The notes beneath the pieces were generated by a model. The model was given only the letters and a program-made list of their open reading frames with translations, searched no databases and was not told the origin of the DNA. 64,000 bases of DNA from assembly GCF_000686705.1 (NCBI RefSeq), contig NZ_JMLJ01000007.1:62001-126000 (forward strand), in the 5' to 3' direction. This DNA is from Clostridium hydrogeniformans DSM 21757 (GTDB lineage: Bacteria; Bacillota; Clostridia; Clostridiales; Clostridiaceae). The translations under genes and the position numbers were made by a program. How positions within the stretch are numbered: the first letter of the stretch is position 1; every line of letters begins with the position of its first letter. This document shows, in pieces, positions 1-9,482 of this stretch.

Positions 1-1070
1 TATATTATCTTAGCAATAAATTCGGACATATCTACTTCATAGAACCATTCTGCATCTTTAATCTCTTTAGGGATATAGTTCATATTAGTAGAATATACTT
101 TTTTGATTATTCCTTCCTCATAGAACTTTTGGAACTTATCTATTCCTTCTGTAAAGAAAGCAAAGGTAGATGCAACGTATATATGTTCAGCTTTTCTCCT
201 TTTTAATTCTAATGCAATGTCAAAAACAGATTCTCCAGATGCTATCATATCATCAACTATTAATACATTTTTACCTTCAATGGATCTACCAATGTACTCA
301 TGTTGGACTATTGGATTTTTACCCTTAACAATTATTGAGTGATCTCGTCTTTTATAAAATAACCCTACATCAAGTCCTAATACGCTAGAATAGTATATAG
401 CCCTATCCATTGCCCCGGTATCAGGACTAATAACAAGCATCTTAGTTTTATTTATTAGTAAATTCTTCTCTTCTTTAATAAAAGTCTTAACAATTTCATA
501 TGTGGGATAGAGGTTTTCAAAAGAAATTAGTGGAATAGCATTTTGTATAGTTGGATCATGAACATCAAAGGTTAAAATCTCTTCAACTCCTAATCTCTCT
601 AATTCTTGTAATGCTATTGCACAGTCTAAAGATTCTCTTCCTTTACGCCTATGTTGTCTTGCAGCATAAAGTAAAGGCATAACCACTGTAATTCTTCTAG
701 CTTTTCCACCTATGGCAGAAAGAACTCTTTTAATATCCTGAAAATGTTCATCAGGCCCCTTGCGGTTTTGAAAGCCAAATAGTTCATAGGTACAACTATA
801 ATTACTAACATCACATAGTATATAAATATCTTTTCCTCTTACTGTATCCTCGATTTTCACCTTACCTTCTCCATTAGCAAAACGTATTTCATCTATAGGA
901 ATAATATAAGATTCTTCTTTTATTTCCTCCTCTCTTAGAATTCTACTCATTTCATATTTCATTTTAGCTACTATGTGTTCATTAATTTTATTTCCTATGT
1001 CTTTACAACTTTCTAAAGCTATAATTCCAAGTTGTCCATAAGGTTTTAAGTCTAATAAATCCATTTTCAT
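1..1070 (-). CDS. ribose-phosphate pyrophosphokinase family protein (3' end cut by window)
   Basis: The minus strand is open from an ATG at 1070 to the window edge, about 356 codons. A GGAG ribosome binding site lies 8 bases before the ATG. Prs-family marks are a flag-loop-like FGFQNRKGPDEHF, an ATP-loop-like YAARQHRRKGRES, an SPDTGAMDRA segment and the PRPP-binding loop VLIVDDMIASGES. The family makes PRPP from ribose 5-phosphate and ATP for nucleotide, His and Trp synthesis. The protein is longer than housekeeping Prs (about 315 residues), with an extended N-terminus and altered motif spacing, so it may be a second, divergent Prs rather than the main one. The C-terminus is not seen. Confidence 0.85.
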   Translation of the reverse strand, partial: MKMDLLDLKPYGQLGIIALESCKDIGNKINEHIVAKMKYEMSRILREEEIKEESYIIPIDEIRFANGEGKVKIEDTVRGKDIYILCDVSNYSCTYELFGFQNRKGPDEHFQDIKRVLSAIGGKARRITVVMPLLYAARQHRRKGRESLDCAIALQELERLGVEEILTFDVHDPTIQNAIPLISFENLYPTYEIVKTFIKEEKNLLINKTKMLVISPDTGAMDRAIYYSSVLGLDVGLFYKRRDHSIIVKGKNPIVQHEYIGRSIEGKNVLIVDDMIASGESVFDIALELKRRKAEHIYVASTFAFFTEGIDKFQKFYEEGIIKKVYSTNMNYIPKEIKDAEWFYEVDMSEFIAKII

Positions 1071-1585
1071 ATCCTTAGCTCCTTTATCTGAATTTTAATT
1101 ACACTATATTGATTTATCTAAATTTAGAAGATAAGTTTTATATTTTTCTTAGTTGTTAGATAGATTTATATCATAAAATATAGTTAATATTTTATGATAT
1201 AGTACGGAAATAATTATTTGAGTATTAATATTACTATATAAATATATTTTAAAAGCCTAAACTTTTTATTACTATGAAAATTAACTATAACCAAGATTTA
1301 TTTGGTTATAATTAGATTATTTACAAGTTAATTCAATAACATCATACAACTATATTCTATTACTTTTTTAGATTCTTTCAAGACTTTTTATAAATATAAA
1401 GAGAAATATATAATAATATGAATTTAAATACTGAAGTGAAGGTTCCTAATTGACAGTATTTGTATTTAAATGATATATTTATGTTGTAAATAATTACAAG
1501 TTTTTAGATTCCATATAATGATAGTGAATGGAGAAAATCATATATTTAAGAATTTTAATCAATAAAAAGAGGGGAGAAGCCTTTC
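1071..1585. other. AT-rich intergenic region with two inverted repeats
   Basis: This gap separates two divergent genes and should hold both promoters. A 14-bp perfect inverted repeat (1168-1181 with 1187-1200, loop AGTTA) and a 9-bp one (1286-1294 with 1302-1310) are visible. Either could be an operator or an RNA hairpin in the leader of the Prs-like gene. No open frame with a ribosome binding site was seen. Confidence 0.4.
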
Positions 1586-2428
1586 ATGGAAGAATTAAAA
1601 AAGAGCGAATTTACTAGCGTTCTTCAGTTATTACATGAAGAAAAAGTACATTCATCATTTGCATATGCAGTATTAGAAGGGAAACAACCTGGTAAAGTTT
1701 ATGTGGATACTAAGGAGAAACCTAGTTGCTGCTTAATAACTTGTAAAAGTGGCAAATATTTAGTTGCTGGAGATACTGGAAATCTTAAGTTCAATAATTT
1801 TATATCAGATTATTTATATAATAAAAAAAATCACAAAACTTATTTTGACCTTTATAGTTCCTCAAAGGAATGGGTTAAAAAGATAGATGAAATCCTTGGT
1901 GATAATGCAGCAAAGTTAAGTAGACAAGTATTTCAATGGGACTCTTCAAACTTATCTTCAATTTCAACATGGAGCCAAAGTATACCAGAAGGATTTGAAT
2001 TAAAAAAGATGGAGACTATTTTATTTGATAAATATGTAAAAGAAGTGGATTCTTCATACAAAGAATCATGGGAAAATTCTTATAATTTTATTTCAAAGGG
2101 TTTTGGATTTTGTATATTAAAAGACAATGAATTTGTTAGTGTTTGTAATACATACTATGTAAGAGAAGGATTTGCAGAAATTGATATTGTAACAAATAAT
2201 AAATTTAGAAAGCAAGGCTTTGCTTTAATTACATGTTCAAAATTTATAGAATACTGTTTAGAAAATAATATTAAACCTATATGGGACTGTGATAATGGAA
2301 ATGAAAGTTCTAAAGCTTTAGCAATTAAATTAGGATTTAATAGTGTAGAGACATATGAAATGCATTGGTGGCATGAGAATAAAGATTTTATTGATTCCTA
2401 TTTAAAGAAGTTTAAATATAATAATTAG
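1586..2428 (+). CDS. GNAT-family N-acetyltransferase (GNAT_acetyltran/ZmaR-like group)
   Basis: The 280-residue product has an N-terminal half of the type found in the PF12746-like GNAT group and a C-terminal GNAT fold. The segment AEIDIVTNNKFRKQGFALITCSKF (about residues 196-219) gives the beta4 strand and the acetyl-CoA loop, here RKQGFA, close to the usual Q/RxxGxG/A. WDCDNGNESSKALAIKLGF is the typical end of the fold. It should transfer an acetyl group from acetyl-CoA to an amine; the substrate cannot be told. The start is supported by a GAGGGGAG site. It stands alone, divergent from the Prs-like gene and followed by a terminator. Confidence 0.8.
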   Translation: MEELKKSEFTSVLQLLHEEKVHSSFAYAVLEGKQPGKVYVDTKEKPSCCLITCKSGKYLVAGDTGNLKFNNFISDYLYNKKNHKTYFDLYSSSKEWVKKIDEILGDNAAKLSRQVFQWDSSNLSSISTWSQSIPEGFELKKMETILFDKYVKEVDSSYKESWENSYNFISKGFGFCILKDNEFVSVCNTYYVREGFAEIDIVTNNKFRKQGFALITCSKFIEYCLENNIKPIWDCDNGNESSKALAIKLGFNSVETYEMHWWHENKDFIDSYLKKFKYNN

Positions 2429-2557
2429 AATTATATTCTGTTGTTATAATCTTATCTATATGTTAATAGGAGAATTTTTATTTTCAGTACAAAGAAGCAT
2501 AAAATATTCATTAAATAAATATGATATATGTATGAGATATACTTATACAATAAAGAT

Positions 2558-2599
2558 GATAGCAGATAGACTTATTTTTTAATAAATCCATCTGCTATC
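2558..2599. terminator. Bidirectional terminator between the GNAT and YmaF genes
   Basis: A perfect 10-bp stem (2558-2567 with 2590-2599) encloses a loop that contains a run of six T. It sits between two convergent genes, so it probably ends both transcripts. Confidence 0.55.
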
Positions 2600-2618
2600 T
2601 TAATTTTAAAATAATATA

Positions 2619-3008
2619 TTATAATAATGGGCTTTCAATTAAGGTGGTAAATACAAAGTTGTGTTTGTGGTCATCTACAAAAGTTGTCATACCTGTTACT
2701 ACATGAATATGCTTTCCATTATTAAGATTTACGGCAGGTCCAGTCAGAATACAAATTGCATGAAAGTGATCAAAAAAGTCTGTTCTTACAGCAATTCTAT
2801 GAACATGAGAGTTTCCAAAAGGAATAACCTCGCCTGTAACACCAGCAAAACGGTGATTATGTCTATCATCACCCTCCTCAGCAAGTTTTGTACTTCCTAA
2901 GAATTCATGAACGTGGGTCTGCTCTCGTTCATGATTGCACGGTCCTCTATCATGATTTTCTTCTTTATAGCACTTTGCTGTACTATTTCTAGAATCATTA
3001 TAATTCAT
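2619..3008 (-). CDS. YmaF family protein
   Basis: The 129-residue product is unusually rich in His. It carries the family pattern HVHEFLGSTKLAEEGDDRHNH (about residues 32-52), then SHVHRIAVRTDFFDHFH and GKHIHVVTG. The paired HxH motifs suggest metal binding, but no function has been established for the family to my knowledge. There is no signal peptide or membrane segment. A GGGGG ribosome binding site precedes the ATG at 3008. It is a lone gene with a terminator at its end. Confidence 0.85.
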   Translation of the reverse strand: MNYNDSRNSTAKCYKEENHDRGPCNHEREQTHVHEFLGSTKLAEEGDDRHNHRFAGVTGEVIPFGNSHVHRIAVRTDFFDHFHAICILTGPAVNLNNGKHIHVVTGMTTFVDDHKHNFVFTTLIESPLL

Positions 3009-3708
3009 AACAATGCCCCCTTAAAATAAATGAATATGTTATATAATATGGCCACCATAATAGGTTTGGCATTTAAATTATGGAAATAAGTCGAATTTAA
3101 AGAGATAAATATTTCAAAAATATAGATAACTTATAGATAGTAGACTCTTTTGAAATTATAATTTTAAAGGAATGGATATATGATATAAAATTATATTAGG
3201 TTTTACTTCAATGTTCTACCATAGAATCTATTAAATGTAAAAATCCCCCTATGTAATCAATACATAGTATAAAGAAAATTAGTTTTTAACATATAAATTC
3301 ATCCTTTAATTTTTATAGGGTTTTCAATTCAAAACTTATCTTATGCACTACTTAAGATCTAAGGCTTTAAATGATTTAAGTGCATGTATAGTTAAGGTTC
3401 AAGGTAAAAACCCTATAGAGTTCCTCAATCTAAAATTAACTTAACTATGTTATTTATTCATTAATAAATCAAACTTTTAAGGGATGTATAAGTTAAGAAC
3501 TGACATAGTAACTTTATAAAACCTATAATAATAAAAGTTATGACTTATTTATGGATTGATTTACAAAAATAGTAATGGTATAATTTACAAAAGGCTTAAA
3601 AAGGAAAGTATTAGTTAATAACCTAGAATATAACGTAAACATGGACAAGCATTTTATGGTTTTTAAATATGTGATATTATTACATAAAAATTTAGGAGAT
3701 TAAGGAGT
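3009..3708. other. 700-bp intergenic region with several inverted repeats
   Basis: No credible gene is present on either strand. There is a small hairpin (3249-3255 with 3261-3267), an 11-bp outer stem (3314-3324 with 3407-3417) enclosing an inner ATGCACT/AGTGCAT stem (3343-3349 with 3379-3385), and two overlapping pairings further down (3436-3443 with 3489-3496; 3444-3450 with 3503-3509). This is more structure than a promoter needs and could be a small RNA or a long rodA leader. AT-rich DNA yields such repeats by chance, so the call is weak. Confidence 0.35.
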
Positions 3709-4803
3709 ATGATTAGTAGATTAAATTTAAAATTGCTAAAGGAATTAGACTTTAGGATTATAATAATTTCAATAGTATTGTCTACATTTGGAGTTTTAAA
3801 TATATATCTTGCTACTGGGATTTCAGATGTGATAAAACAAGTAGCTTGGATTATAATCAGTTTATTTATAAGTTACTTATTAATTCGTATAGATTATATT
3901 TTAATAAAAAATGTAGTACCCATATTTTATTGGATAACAGTTGCTTCCCTCATTTTCACAAAGTATTTTGGAGTAATTGTAAACGGAGCACGAAGATGGG
4001 TAAGAATAGGTCCTTTATCTATACAGCCAGCAGAATTTGCAAAGCTAGCTATAATACTTATGATAGCTAAGAAGTTAGAAGATATAGATGGAAATATAAA
4101 TAATTTAAAAAACTTCTTAATTCTATCCATATACGCTGGTATTCCAATGTTTTTAATAGTAAAACAACCTAATATGGGACTTACAATGATTTGTTTTTTT
4201 ATTGTCCTAGGAATGTTTTTTGTATCAGGATTAGATATAAAGGTAATATTAGGTGGATTTATCACCATCATTACTTTTGTTGCTGTTGTTTGGAATTCAT
4301 CAATTATGCAAAACCACTGGAGGGCAAGGCTTTTATCCTTTATAAATCCAGAGTCTGACTCCCTTGGAATAGGTCTACAGTTAAAACAAGCAATGATAGG
4401 TGTAGGATCAGGAGGACTATATGGAAAAGGTTTAGTTAAAGACAGTTACGTAGCAGAATTTGTTCCTGAAAGACAAACTGATTTTATATATGTTGTTATT
4501 GGAGAACATTGGGGTGTTATTGGTGGGATAATTTTATTAGTTCTATATGGAATACTAATCTATAAAGTAATAACTATAGGTAAGACCTCTAAGGATATCT
4601 TTGGAAGGATGGTATGTATTGGTTTTATATCTTCATGGATATTTTCTATATTACAAAACATAGGAATGACCTTAGGTATAATGCCTATATCAGGAATACC
4701 TCTCCCATTTATAAGTTATGGTGGAAGCTCTGTTTTAGCAAATTATATGGCATTGAGTATTGTTATAAATATAGGAATGAGACGTAAGAAAATAAACTTT
4801 TAG
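3709..4803 (+). CDS. rodA: RodA/FtsW/SpoVE-family peptidoglycan glycosyltransferase (RodA-like)
   Basis: This is a 364-residue SEDS protein with about ten membrane helices. Family marks include NGARRWVRIGPLSIQPAEFAK (about residues 88-108), the WRARLLSFINPE loop, the QLKQAMIGVGSGGLYGKG segment, VPERQTDFIYVVIGEHWG and the C-terminal PLPFISYGGSS. SEDS proteins polymerise lipid II into glycan strands together with a class B PBP at the membrane; RodA serves the rod complex. The length and sequence fit RodA better than FtsW or SpoVE, but the three are hard to separate by eye. The ATG at 3709 has an AAGGAG site. No mre gene or PBP gene is adjacent. Confidence 0.85.
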   Translation: MISRLNLKLLKELDFRIIIISIVLSTFGVLNIYLATGISDVIKQVAWIIISLFISYLLIRIDYILIKNVVPIFYWITVASLIFTKYFGVIVNGARRWVRIGPLSIQPAEFAKLAIILMIAKKLEDIDGNINNLKNFLILSIYAGIPMFLIVKQPNMGLTMICFFIVLGMFFVSGLDIKVILGGFITIITFVAVVWNSSIMQNHWRARLLSFINPESDSLGIGLQLKQAMIGVGSGGLYGKGLVKDSYVAEFVPERQTDFIYVVIGEHWGVIGGIILLVLYGILIYKVITIGKTSKDIFGRMVCIGFISSWIFSILQNIGMTLGIMPISGIPLPFISYGGSSVLANYMALSIVINIGMRRKKINF

Positions 4804-5393
4804 ATTTATGTGGTTATTTAAAAGTATACTTCTCTTAAGTATTGTTATACATTTTAATGATGTCAATTTGTTATTATATTCTCTAATCATTAGAAAAACT
4901 ACTTGTGTAATTATAAGATTATTGATTTAAGTTATATTAAGGTAACTTAATTAAAGAGAAGTACTAAACTTAGTTACATTTTTAAAAATAATAGTGTGTA
5001 CAAAATAGAGCTTATTTACTTATAGGCTCTATTTTGTCCGAAAAAATAGAACATCATAGAGAAGGACATAAGATAAATAGTAAGAGGAAATATTGAATTA
5101 GTCTATAGTTAATTGACAAAAGATGTTTTTGAGAATTATAATAATCATGGATATGTATGGAATTTTCAAAAATATATAGGAATTTTAGTATACATAATGA
5201 AATATTAAAATAATATACTTTTAGAATTGTATTAAAGTAGTTTAAAATCAAAACCTATTAGTAATGGATTACACAAATAATAGAGGGTTAAGGAAAGTAA
5301 TATGTAAGCATTAATAAATCTTAAGATTTAGGTATTATAAAATACTTATAATCAAATAAAGAAATAGTATGTATTAAATGAGAGGTGGAATAA
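4804..5393. other. 590-bp intergenic region with nested inverted repeats
   Basis: No convincing gene is seen. A 10-bp outer stem (4827-4836 with 4954-4963) encloses two inner hairpins (4855-4861 with 4886-4892; 4927-4934 with 4943-4950), which together give a three-way-junction-like fold. A separate terminator-like hairpin follows at 5000-5037. The rest is AT-rich and presumably holds the promoter of the AAA operon. Confidence 0.35.
5000..5037. terminator. Terminator-like hairpin after rodA
   Basis: A perfect 12-bp stem (5000-5011 with 5026-5037) has a 14-base loop. The descending arm ends in ATTTTGT on the plus strand, but no clean T run follows, so it could also be an operator or an RNA element. 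Confidence 0.45.
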
Positions 5394-8300
5394 TTGAATT
5401 TTAATGTTAAGGATATAATTAACTTGGTTTTTCCAGAGCTGCAAGTAGTTAAAGCTATAAGAGAATACGGCTTTATAGCAAAACGAAATAAAAATAATAG
5501 CCAAAGGCAAACTCAGAATATGAGGGAAACATATGGTGGAGGAAATACTTCTTACTCAAATGATTTAAATGATATTAAGCAACAAGTTTTTAGAAATAAA
5601 ACTAAAGAGACTCAACCAGGGAATACAGCAATATATAAACATAAAGATACCTCAAAAGTTAACCAGGATGATATTTCAAATATATTTAGTGATATTAGAG
5701 GTAAAATGGGTAACTTAATTATAGGTCAGACAAGTTATTTGGATAATCTTTGTATAGCTTTTAAGCGTCCTTTTATAACAGGGTATGATAGAATAAAGCC
5801 TAAAAATCTTATAATACTTCTAGGGAATAAAAGTACAGGTAAACATACTAGTGTATCTTTCCTTGCAAAACTTCTAAAAGAAAGGAAGCTTATTAGTAGT
5901 GATTCAGTTTTATCCATTGATCTTTCTTTATATGCTACTGCTTCGGAGTTTGGAATTTTTTTATCAGACTTATATAAAGCTCTGTATGGACAATCTGATA
6001 TAGTAATATTTGATAATTTTAATAAGTGTCATTCAAGTGTTATAGATGTAATTGAAACCCTATCAACCACTGGAAAATATACTCTTGGATCAAGATATGT
6101 ATTTCAAAATAATAGCCTTGTTGAAGCCAATGGAATGCTTTTAGAAAATTCTATAAGCGATATAAGTTCTAATAGTAAATATTTTATATTTACCTCAGAT
6201 AAGGCCCAAAATGATGTTTTAAACATTTTTGGATCTAAATTTATGGAGTGTGTAGGAGATATACTTTATACTGAAAATTTCACTTATGATGAATTAAACA
6301 GAATATCATTAAGAATAATAGAAAACCTTAAAAGAAAATGTAATGAAAATCTTTCAATAAATATAGACTGTGATAAAACTATTTTTAATATGATTGTATC
6401 AAGTTATAAAATCACCTTTGGTATAGAGGGAATGGAGAAATTTGTAGATTTAAATATATACAAACCACTAGCAGAACTAAAACTTAAAAGTAATATTTCA
6501 AGTAATCAATCTATATTTTTATCCAATATTAATAATGAATTAACAGCAAAAATTGATGATGTAAATATAAATTTAAGTACTATTACACCAAAAAGGAATA
6601 TATATGGACTTGATGATGTGAAAAAAGAGCTTGAGGCCATTGTAGGAATTGAATCTGTAAAACAATATGTTTTAAGCCTTGAAGATAATCTTAAAATACA
6701 AAAGATACGAGAAAATTCTGGATTTAAAGCAGCTGATATATCCATGCATATGATATTTACAGGAAATCCTGGAACGGGTAAAACCACAATTGCTCGTATA
6801 GTAGCTAAATATTTAAAGGCACTTGGTGTATTATCCCAAGGACAATTAAAGGAGGTTACTAGGGGAGATTTAGTTGGTCAATATGTTGGTCATACAGCAA
6901 AATTAACTAATGATGTTATAAATTCTGCCTTAGGAGGAGTGTTATTTATTGATGAAGCCTATGCCCTTTGTAGGGATAAACATGATACCTTTGGACTTGA
7001 GGCCATAGACACATTAGTGAAAGGTATTGAAGATAACAGAGAGGACTTAGTTGTTATTTTAGCCGGTTATAAAGAAGAAATGGGAGAATTTTTAAAAACC
7101 AACTCAGGTTTAAAATCACGTTTCCCTAATATAATTAATTTTGAAGATTATACCCCAGAAGAGATGTATAAGATTTCACTTATTACATCACAATCAAAAG
7201 GTTATAAGATTTCAGAAAAATGTGGTGAACCACTTATAAAGTTATTTGAGAAAAAACAAATTAAAGGTAAAAATGATAGTGGAAATGGTCGTCTTGTTAG
7301 AAATATTATAGAAAGCGCTATACTTAACCAATCAAAAAGACTGCTATTAGATAGGAATACTCCAATGGATTTATTAAATTATGAAGATTTTAAATTCGAG
7401 GAAACAGAAAAATTTGATCTTGAAGGAAGTCTTTCTAATATTATAGGACTTGAAAATGTTAAAGAATTTGTTAGAACTCAATATAAATTATTAATTGCAA
7501 AGGAAAAGCGTAGAAAAGCAGGCATTAATGTTGATACATCGCAAGCTTTAAATATGATTTTTAGTGGTAATCCTGGTACTGGAAAAACTACAATAGCAAG
7601 ACTTATGGCAGATATGTTTAAGGAGATGGGATTACTAAAATCTGGACAGTTAATAGAAACTGATTCTAGTGGACTAATAGCTGAATATGCAGGACAAACT
7701 TCTAAGAAAACTGAAGAAATGTTTAAATCAGCCCTTGGTGGAGTATTATTTATTGATGAAGCCTATGCTCTTTGTAATGATGGAGGAAGCTTTGGAAAAG
7801 AAGCAATTGATATACTAGTTAAACTTATCGAAGATTATAGAGGAGAAATAATTGTTATTCTTGCTGGATATAAAAAGGAGATGGGAGACTTTTTGAAAAC
7901 TAACTCTGGACTTCAATCTAGGTTCCCTCTTAATGTGGATTTTCCAGATTACTCCTCAGAGGATTTATTTAAAATAACATTAAAAATGATTAAGGATAAA
8001 GGCTTTATATTAGATCAAGGTGTAGACATGCTTATTAAAGAGCAGGTTTATGTATTGCATAAGCAGTCTAATGAATATTCAGGAAATGGACGTATGGTAA
8101 GAAATTATCTTGAAGAAATAATGAGAAAACAAGCTTCAAGGATTGCAATAGAAGACGTAACTGTAGATAAGATGAATATGATTGTAAGCGAGGATATAGA
8201 AGCTAAGACCAAATCAACAAGTGGTTTTGATTTAGAAGGTGAATTATCTAAAATAGTAGGACTTGAGGAAGTTAAGGATTATATCCGTAGTTTAAATGCA

Positions 8301-9023
8301 AGACTTAGAATGCAGAGTGAGCGTAAGAAACTTGGACTTGCTGTTGATAATACACAAACTCTTCATATGATTTTTAAAGGAAACCCTGGAACAGGAAAAA
8401 CAATGGTAGCAAGAACTGTGGCAGAAGTTTTATATAATATGGGAGTAATTAAAACAAATAACCTAATAGAAACAGATAGAGCAGGACTTGTTGCAGGATA
8501 TGTAGGGCAAACAGCCATAAAGACAAGAGAAAAATTTATGGAAGCAATGGATGGAGTATTATTTATTGATGAAGCTTATTCACTTTCTCAAGGAGGCGCT
8601 AATGATTTTGGAAAAGAAGCCATAGATACATTAGTAAAACTTATGGATGATTATAGAGAGAGGGTAGTTGTAATATTAGCAGGATACAACTATGATATGG
8701 AGAATTTTCTTTCTACAAATGCTGGATTAAAATCCAGGTTCCCTAATATAATAAACTTCAAAGATTACTCTACAGATGAATTAATGAAGATAGCTGAAAT
8801 ATTATTTGAAAGTAAAGGCTATGAAATTGATTCAGAAGCTAAAAATAAGCTTAAAGAGATATTTAGTGTTGTAAAGGAAGAAAAACAGTTTGGAAATGGA
8901 CGTTATGTACGTAATCTATATGAAAAGACAGTAAATAATCAAGCTATGCGTTTAAGCACAGATATGGATTTAACAAAAGAAGAGCTTATTACAATAATAG
9001 ACACTGATATAGAAAGGGTGTGA
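5394..9023 (+). CDS. SpoVK/CbxX-type protein with four tandem AAA+ modules
   Basis: The 1209-residue product has three complete CbxX/CfqX (SpoVK-like) AAA+ modules in tandem. Each has Walker A GNPGTGKT (457-464, 725-732, 996-1003), Walker B VLFIDEAY, a sensor-like AGYxxxM and a downstream SRFP and GNGR(L/M/Y)VRN arginine motif. An N-terminal module resembles AAA+ but is degenerate: its P-loop is GNKSTGKH at 144-151 and its Walker B is IVIFDNF. Residues 1-100 are polar and probably disordered. No signal or membrane segment is present. The TTG start has an AGGTGG site. Relatives act as hexameric ATPases, for example CbbX on Rubisco and EccA in type VII secretion; the substrate here is unknown. 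The next gene overlaps its stop codon, and together they form an apparent three-gene operon. Confidence 0.85.
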   Translation: MNFNVKDIINLVFPELQVVKAIREYGFIAKRNKNNSQRQTQNMRETYGGGNTSYSNDLNDIKQQVFRNKTKETQPGNTAIYKHKDTSKVNQDDISNIFSDIRGKMGNLIIGQTSYLDNLCIAFKRPFITGYDRIKPKNLIILLGNKSTGKHTSVSFLAKLLKERKLISSDSVLSIDLSLYATASEFGIFLSDLYKALYGQSDIVIFDNFNKCHSSVIDVIETLSTTGKYTLGSRYVFQNNSLVEANGMLLENSISDISSNSKYFIFTSDKAQNDVLNIFGSKFMECVGDILYTENFTYDELNRISLRIIENLKRKCNENLSINIDCDKTIFNMIVSSYKITFGIEGMEKFVDLNIYKPLAELKLKSNISSNQSIFLSNINNELTAKIDDVNINLSTITPKRNIYGLDDVKKELEAIVGIESVKQYVLSLEDNLKIQKIRENSGFKAADISMHMIFTGNPGTGKTTIARIVAKYLKALGVLSQGQLKEVTRGDLVGQYVGHTAKLTNDVINSALGGVLFIDEAYALCRDKHDTFGLEAIDTLVKGIEDNREDLVVILAGYKEEMGEFLKTNSGLKSRFPNIINFEDYTPEEMYKISLITSQSKGYKISEKCGEPLIKLFEKKQIKGKNDSGNGRLVRNIIESAILNQSKRLLLDRNTPMDLLNYEDFKFEETEKFDLEGSLSNIIGLENVKEFVRTQYKLLIAKEKRRKAGINVDTSQALNMIFSGNPGTGKTTIARLMADMFKEMGLLKSGQLIETDSSGLIAEYAGQTSKKTEEMFKSALGGVLFIDEAYALCNDGGSFGKEAIDILVKLIEDYRGEIIVILAGYKKEMGDFLKTNSGLQSRFPLNVDFPDYSSEDLFKITLKMIKDKGFILDQGVDMLIKEQVYVLHKQSNEYSGNGRMVRNYLEEIMRKQASRIAIEDVTVDKMNMIVSEDIEAKTKSTSGFDLEGELSKIVGLEEVKDYIRSLNARLRMQSERKKLGLAVDNTQTLHMIFKGNPGTGKTMVARTVAEVLYNMGVIKTNNLIETDRAGLVAGYVGQTAIKTREKFMEAMDGVLFIDEAYSLSQGGANDFGKEAIDTLVKLMDDYRERVVVILAGYNYDMENFLSTNAGLKSRFPNIINFKDYSTDELMKIAEILFESKGYEIDSEAKNKLKEIFSVVKEEKQFGNGRYVRNLYEKTVNNQAMRLSTDMDLTKEELITIIDTDIERV

Positions 9024-9478
9024 ATGATTTGCAAAAATTAAAAAGTTTATTTGGAAACACTGCAGCTGCTATTTATTTTATTTTTCCAATGTCCTTTATA
9101 TTATTTACATTGCTTTTTATGCCATTGTTTTTCTTATCATCTGTTAGTGCGGTAAGAATATCAGGTTTCGCTGGAATAAGTATGACATTTGAATTTATAA
9201 GTGTATGTGGATTTGTTATTGGGCTATCTCTTCTTATTCCACCATTTAGGAAAATATATAAAGCATTCCCGTGGTTATATTCATTTACAAAGATATTTTA
9301 TGCTAATTTAATAATACTTAGCATTGGACTTGGAATATTAAATAAAGGATATGAAATACAAAACACTACTAGACATACTATTTTCTTTATTTTAATGATA
9401 GTACAAGTTTTTATTTGTAGGGTTGCCATGTGTGTTTATTTTAAGTTAAAGCCAGTAAAGAATATTGAGGAGAGATAA
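9020..9478 (+). CDS. Four-helix membrane protein of the AAA operon
   Basis: The product has 152 residues and four hydrophobic segments at about 14-40, 49-72, 85-106 and 117-140. It has no catalytic motif that I recognise and I cannot assign a family. The GTG start overlaps the ATPase stop codon, which implies translational coupling. The AAAGGG site is only two bases from this GTG, so a TTG at 9029 is an alternative start. Its place between a cytoplasmic motor gene and a bitopic protein gene suggests that it is a membrane partner of the ATPase; this is inference from position only. Confidence 0.7.
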   Translation: MNDLQKLKSLFGNTAAAIYFIFPMSFILFTLLFMPLFFLSSVSAVRISGFAGISMTFEFISVCGFVIGLSLLIPPFRKIYKAFPWLYSFTKIFYANLIILSIGLGILNKGYEIQNTTRHTIFFILMIVQVFICRVAMCVYFKLKPVKNIEER

Positions 9479-9482
9479 AATT

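Noticed and set aside
2661-2900. A 79-codon plus-strand frame opposite the YmaF gene
   Set aside because: It is antisense to a recognised family protein; the frame is a shadow.
5054-5251. A 65-codon minus-strand frame before the AAA operon
   Set aside because: It starts with TTG without a ribosome binding site and its composition is that of AT-rich noncoding DNA.
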